Below are positions 5,986 to 7,868 of a stretch of 7,868 bases of DNA, one piece after another. Position 1 is the stretch's first letter; each line of letters begins with the position of its first letter. Both the position numbers and the translations under genes were made by a program. The notes under the pieces are model-generated. The model worked only from the letters and a program-made list of their open reading frames with translations, was not told the DNA's origin and ran no database searches. This DNA comes from Nanobdellota archaeon (GTDB lineage Archaea > Nanobdellota > Nanobdellia > Pacearchaeales > GW2011-AR1). The stretch spans positions 1 through 7,868 of the forward strand of contig JAHJRR010000065.1 in the NCBI GenBank assembly GCA_018830685.1, given 5' to 3'.

Positions 5986-5997
5986 ATCTTTTTAAAC
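5986..5997 (+). promoter_or_regulatory. TATA box of the small membrane protein operon
   Basis: ATCTTTTTAAACAT lies about 28 bases before the ATG at 6021. It supports that internal ATG as the true start of the 72-residue gene rather than the open frame that overlaps the glycosyltransferase. Confidence 0.5.
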
Positions 5998-6020
5998 ATA
6001 AACACCAAGATAAGAATACA

Positions 6021-6239
6021 ATGAACAAATGGGTGGAACTATTACTTGGATTAATACTTCTCATAGGATTAATTGTATTTTCATGGGCATCTGCAACGTA
6101 CGGTTGGATAATCTTCGGAAAGGACCTAAATATTCTTCACGCAGGATGGATTTTCTTCAAGGGAGGAATTTTCTGGCTAGTTGCAATGCTCTCAATTCTC
6201 TTAATACTTCTTGGACTTAACGATTTGAAGAGTAATTAA
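6021..6239 (+). CDS. Small two-helix membrane protein, function unknown
   Basis: A 72-residue protein with two clear hydrophobic helices: about 6-24 (ELLLGLILLIGLIVFSWAS) and about 47-66 (FKGGIFWLVAMLSILLILLG). They are joined by a loop with aromatic and charged residues (YGWIIFGKDLNILHAGW), and the tail is short and polar (NDLKSN). I recall short proteins of this shape as frequent in DPANN genomes, but I know of no assigned function. The frame is open upstream to 5829, inside the glycosyltransferase. That extension is polar and low in complexity, and the TATA box before 6021 argues for the shorter product. Its stop is one base from the start of the next gene, so the two are likely translated together. 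The gene is probable; the role is unknown. Confidence 0.72.
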   Translation: MNKWVELLLGLILLIGLIVFSWASATYGWIIFGKDLNILHAGWIFFKGGIFWLVAMLSILLILLGLNDLKSN

Positions 6240-6240
6240 A

Positions 6241-6651
6241 ATGGGTCTTTTAGATTATGCATCTCCAGAGTTAAAGGAAAGATTAATTTCAACAGAAATG
6301 CAAATCCCCATTTATGCTGCACAGAATAAAATATTAAATCTCAGAAAAAAAGAATATTCTAAGCATTACCATGAGTTGGCAGATCGCTCTCAGGGATTAA
6401 TCAGACTATACTATAAATATAAAGAAACTAGAACCAAAAAAGATTATCTAAATAACCTATTAGACATAAGAGAAACTTTAAGAAACTCGGGACTAGTAAA
6501 TAAACTCACTTTACATTTTTTAGATATTGCAAAGAAATCAGGAAGCAAAATTCCTTTAGCAATCTCTCTAAAAATGGATAAACTGCCCAGAACAGATTTC
6601 TCCAGCGATGCAGAAGTAGAACCACTTCTGGAAAATTACTTCTCTAACTAA
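6241..6651 (+). CDS. Hypothetical helical protein coupled to the small membrane protein
   Basis: A 136-residue soluble protein that I do not recognise. It is rich in Lys, Leu, Tyr and Asn and looks mostly helical, with an amphipathic central part (residues 28-100, including LRKKEYSKHYHELADRSQ and YYKYKETRTKKDYLNNLL). The C-terminus ends in an acidic SSDAEVEPLLENYFSN. No Cys, metal motif, signal peptide or membrane segment is visible. The ATG follows the stop of the 72-residue membrane protein by one base, with no separate promoter and no Shine-Dalgarno site. It is therefore probably expressed by coupling and may act as a cytoplasmic partner of that membrane protein (inference). It is convergent with the DUF378 gene. 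Confidence 0.68.
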   Translation: MGLLDYASPELKERLISTEMQIPIYAAQNKILNLRKKEYSKHYHELADRSQGLIRLYYKYKETRTKKDYLNNLLDIRETLRNSGLVNKLTLHFLDIAKKSGSKIPLAISLKMDKLPRTDFSSDAEVEPLLENYFSN

Positions 6652-6744
6652 AACTTATACAAAAACTTCCAAAAAGAATTCTTCTTAAAAAATTATAAAG
6701 AAATAGAATTAATTAAAAAAATAAAAATAAAAAGTTCAGCAAAA
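6652..6744. other. AT-rich convergent intergenic region
   Basis: This short region lies between two convergent genes. Apart from the minus-strand terminator at its right end it contains only AT-rich DNA and GAATTC/TTCTTAAAA runs. No plus-strand hairpin terminator for the 136-residue gene is evident. Confidence 0.4.
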
Positions 6745-6756
6745 TTACTTGCTGAA
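6714..6756 (-). terminator. Hairpin plus T-tract terminator of the DUF378 gene
   Basis: On the minus strand a perfect 8-bp inverted repeat (TTCAGCAA/TTGCTGAA, arms 6749-6756 and 6735-6742, six-base loop) is followed by CTTTTTATTTTTATTTTTTT. The upstream arm encodes the last residues of DUF378 and the stop codon lies in the loop. Archaeal RNA polymerase mainly responds to the T-tract; the hairpin makes this look like a bacterial intrinsic terminator. Confidence 0.65.
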
Positions 6757-6927
6757 TAACTTATACATACCATAAAGTCCCGAAAGACCTATAACGTAAT
6801 AAACAACCATAGGTAACCAACTAACGAAACTCAGAAGCTCATCAACTGCATTCCATCCAAGTTCATTCAATCCCCAGTTAATAGCCCCAAGATTCGCCAA
6901 CACTATAGCCGTTTTAGTATACCACAT
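6745..6927 (-). CDS. DUF378-type small membrane protein
   Basis: A 60-residue integral membrane protein matching the DUF378 (YuzA-like) pattern. The first helix contains LGAINWGL (13-20), the hallmark GAINWG of the family. A short amphipathic loop follows (NELGWNAVDELLSF), then a second helix, VVYYVIGLSGLYGMYKLF (41-58), with the conserved VYxxIGxxGLY pattern. The family is widespread in bacteria and archaea with no established function. Unlike the other genes here it has a strong Shine-Dalgarno sequence (AAGGAGG, 6933-6939) five bases before the ATG, and a promoter far enough upstream for a real leader. A hairpin and T-tract end the transcript right at the stop codon, so this looks like a self-contained, well-expressed single-gene unit. 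Confidence 0.85.
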   Translation of the reverse strand: MWYTKTAIVLANLGAINWGLNELGWNAVDELLSFVSWLPMVVYYVIGLSGLYGMYKLFSK

Positions 6928-6932
6928 TTTAA

Positions 6933-6939
6933 CCTCCTT
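6933..6939 (-). promoter_or_regulatory. Strong Shine-Dalgarno site of the DUF378 gene
   Basis: AAGGAGG on the minus strand, five bases before the ATG at 6927. It fixes the start and is the best ribosome-binding site in the window, where several other genes appear leaderless. Confidence 0.8.
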
Positions 6940-6978
6940 TTATTAGTTTAAATAAACCAGAAGAGAAAAGAAAATAAA

Positions 6979-6988
6979 GTATATAAAG
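6979..6988 (-). promoter_or_regulatory. TATA box of the DUF378 gene
   Basis: The minus strand reads CTTTATATAC, close to the archaeal TATA consensus. It predicts a start near 6957 and a leader of about 30 bases that includes the Shine-Dalgarno site. A second AT-rich element (TTTATTTAAAC, about 6946-6956) is too close to give a leader containing that site. Confidence 0.6.
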
Positions 6989-7004
6989 ATTTCTCTTCGA
7001 CAAA

Positions 7005-7718
7005 CTATCCTGAAAAAAAAATTAAAGTCCCTTCAATTATTGCTGCAACAATCAAAAGAGGAAGAATTATCAAAACAAATGTGATGATTGAATTCCAGAA
7101 GTTTTCTCTAAAAGAATCAAAAGATTTTTTCATCTTCTTCCTGAATTTATCATCAATGACGAGAGCAACAACAAGTGTAATCAAATATGAAAAAATAAAG
7201 AGAAAAGAAACCAATTTATGTCTCTTCCAATAAAAACGAAAGGGGTCTGTAATCAACCACCAACCCAGTTTTAATCCAAGACCAAGAGAAATGAACAAGG
7301 CAGGTAATTCAAAAATCCCATGAGGAGCCAATCTCAAAACAGTCAACGGGCCTTCCACTTCTATCGCTCTTAAAAGAACAAACCCCAGAATATATCCATT
7401 CACTAAAGATGAAATCAGAGGGAACACCCCAAGAAATATCCCAAGAACGACCCCAAAAAAACTACTCTGAACATTATTCCAAAGAATAAATCTTACAAGC
7501 CCCCATTGAGACAACCCCTCGGTCATCGCTAATAATTCAGAGATATACTGAAGAATCTTCTCCTCAAACTCTCCAGAAACTGGAACAAGCAATCCAACAA
7601 GCATAAAGAAAACAAAAAAACCAACAATGAAATAAATAAACCTCTTGGAATCACAAATATAATTCCAGCTCTCAGAATAATAATCTTTCAATCCCTTTTT
7701 TCTTATTTTTCTAACCAT
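7005..7718 (-). CDS. SpoIIM/DUF95 family integral membrane protein
   Basis: A 237-residue polytopic membrane protein of the stage II sporulation protein M family. The name comes from the Bacillus engulfment protein; archaeal members are widespread, and their role is not known. Hydrophobic helices are seen at about 28-46, 84-103, 104-118, 134-152, 170-188 and 211-229. The diagnostic family motif APHGIFELPA (131-140) lies at the start of the fourth helix, preceded by the NGYILGF segment (107-113). The N-terminus is short and basic (MVRKIRKKGLKDYY), suggesting it is cytoplasmic. The start codon overlaps the rhomboid stop by one base (TAATG), so the two are coupled in one operon. The DUF378 gene follows but has its own promoter. 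Family assignment is confident. Confidence 0.9.
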   Translation of the reverse strand: MVRKIRKKGLKDYYSESWNYICDSKRFIYFIVGFFVFFMLVGLLVPVSGEFEEKILQYISELLAMTEGLSQWGLVRFILWNNVQSSFFGVVLGIFLGVFPLISSLVNGYILGFVLLRAIEVEGPLTVLRLAPHGIFELPALFISLGLGLKLGWWLITDPFRFYWKRHKLVSFLFIFSYLITLVVALVIDDKFRKKMKKSFDSFRENFWNSIITFVLIILPLLIVAAIIEGTLIFFSG

Positions 7719-7868
7719 TAACTAAAGTACCTTCCAATAAGATTGACTTTTCTTTTATATTTACGTCTTAAATAAATTCCGTAACCAACACCTGCTATAA
7801 GTCCTCCTAGATGAGCCATGTTCCCAATAGGAATATTTCCTGCAAGAGAAACAATCCAAAGAAGGACC
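7718..7868 (-). CDS. Rhomboid family intramembrane serine protease, C-terminal end only
   Basis: Only the last 49 residues lie in the window; the 5' part is beyond the right edge. The reading VLLWIVSLAG then NIPIGNMAHLGGLIAGVGYG and a basic tail (IYLRRKYKRKVNLIGRYFS) matches the final helices of rhomboid proteases. The AHLGG histidine is the usual second member of the Ser-His catalytic dyad, and GGxxAGxxYG is the glycine-rich packing motif of that helix. The catalytic serine (GxSG) would be upstream and cannot be checked. Rhomboids cleave substrates within the membrane. The stop TAA shares its last base with the ATG of the SpoIIM-family gene, giving a tightly coupled membrane-protein operon. 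The call is good although the fragment is short. Confidence 0.85.
   Translation of the reverse strand, partial: VLLWIVSLAGNIPIGNMAHLGGLIAGVGYGIYLRRKYKRKVNLIGRYFS

Noticed and set aside
5945..6020. A tRNA or terminator between the glycosyltransferase and the small membrane gene
   Set aside because: No cloverleaf or hairpin with T-tract was found; only the promoter for the next gene is visible.
5829..6239. A 136-residue version of the small membrane protein overlapping the glycosyltransferase
   Set aside because: The extension is polar filler inside another gene; a TATA box directly precedes the internal ATG at 6021.

Overview
The window looks like a piece of an archaeal chromosome, most likely from a small-genome DPANN-type lineage (Woesearchaeota/Pacearchaeota-like). 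The lineage is inferred; no rRNA gene is present to test it. The evidence for Archaea is a deoxyhypusine synthase family gene, an archaeal-style DHH/DHHA1 phosphoesterase, a SpoIIM-family membrane protein next to a rhomboid protease, and TATA-like boxes about 26 bases upstream of several start codons, which implies leaderless mRNAs. DNA is AT-rich and genes are packed tightly on both strands.

Layout. 1-238 holds no convincing protein gene. On the minus strand it reads as a run of six almost abutting hairpins behind a good TATA box and ending in T-rich DNA, so it is probably an unidentified structured non-coding RNA. 377-1111 (+) is a glutamate 5-kinase that keeps its catalytic motifs but has no normal start codon. 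It converges, two bases apart, on a DHH phosphoesterase (1114-2154, -). 2301-3723 (-) is a low-GC pair of coupled genes of unknown function. 3770-5022 (-) is a two-gene operon with a 4-base overlap: a divergent S-adenosylmethionine decarboxylase (SpeD) homologue followed by deoxyhypusine synthase.

Divergent from that operon, 5198-5944 (+) is a family 2 glycosyltransferase. It is followed by a separately promoted pair, 6021-6651 (+): a 72-residue two-helix membrane protein and a 136-residue unknown protein one base apart. The right end is a minus-strand membrane-protein cluster: a rhomboid protease C-terminus (cut by the window edge) overlapping a SpoIIM-family protein by one base, then a DUF378-type small membrane protein with its own promoter, a Shine-Dalgarno site and a hairpin/T-tract terminator.

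How the genes fit together. The clearest functional unit is SpeD-like plus deoxyhypusine synthase, i.e. polyamine metabolism and possibly hypusination of aIF5A. The SpeD homologue keeps the three processing/catalytic residues but appears to have lost the residues that hold S-adenosylmethionine. It may therefore be one of the SpeD-derived pyruvoyl arginine/ornithine decarboxylases rather than a true AdoMet decarboxylase. The points most worth a second look are this enzyme, the structured RNA at the left edge, and the low-GC orphan gene pair.
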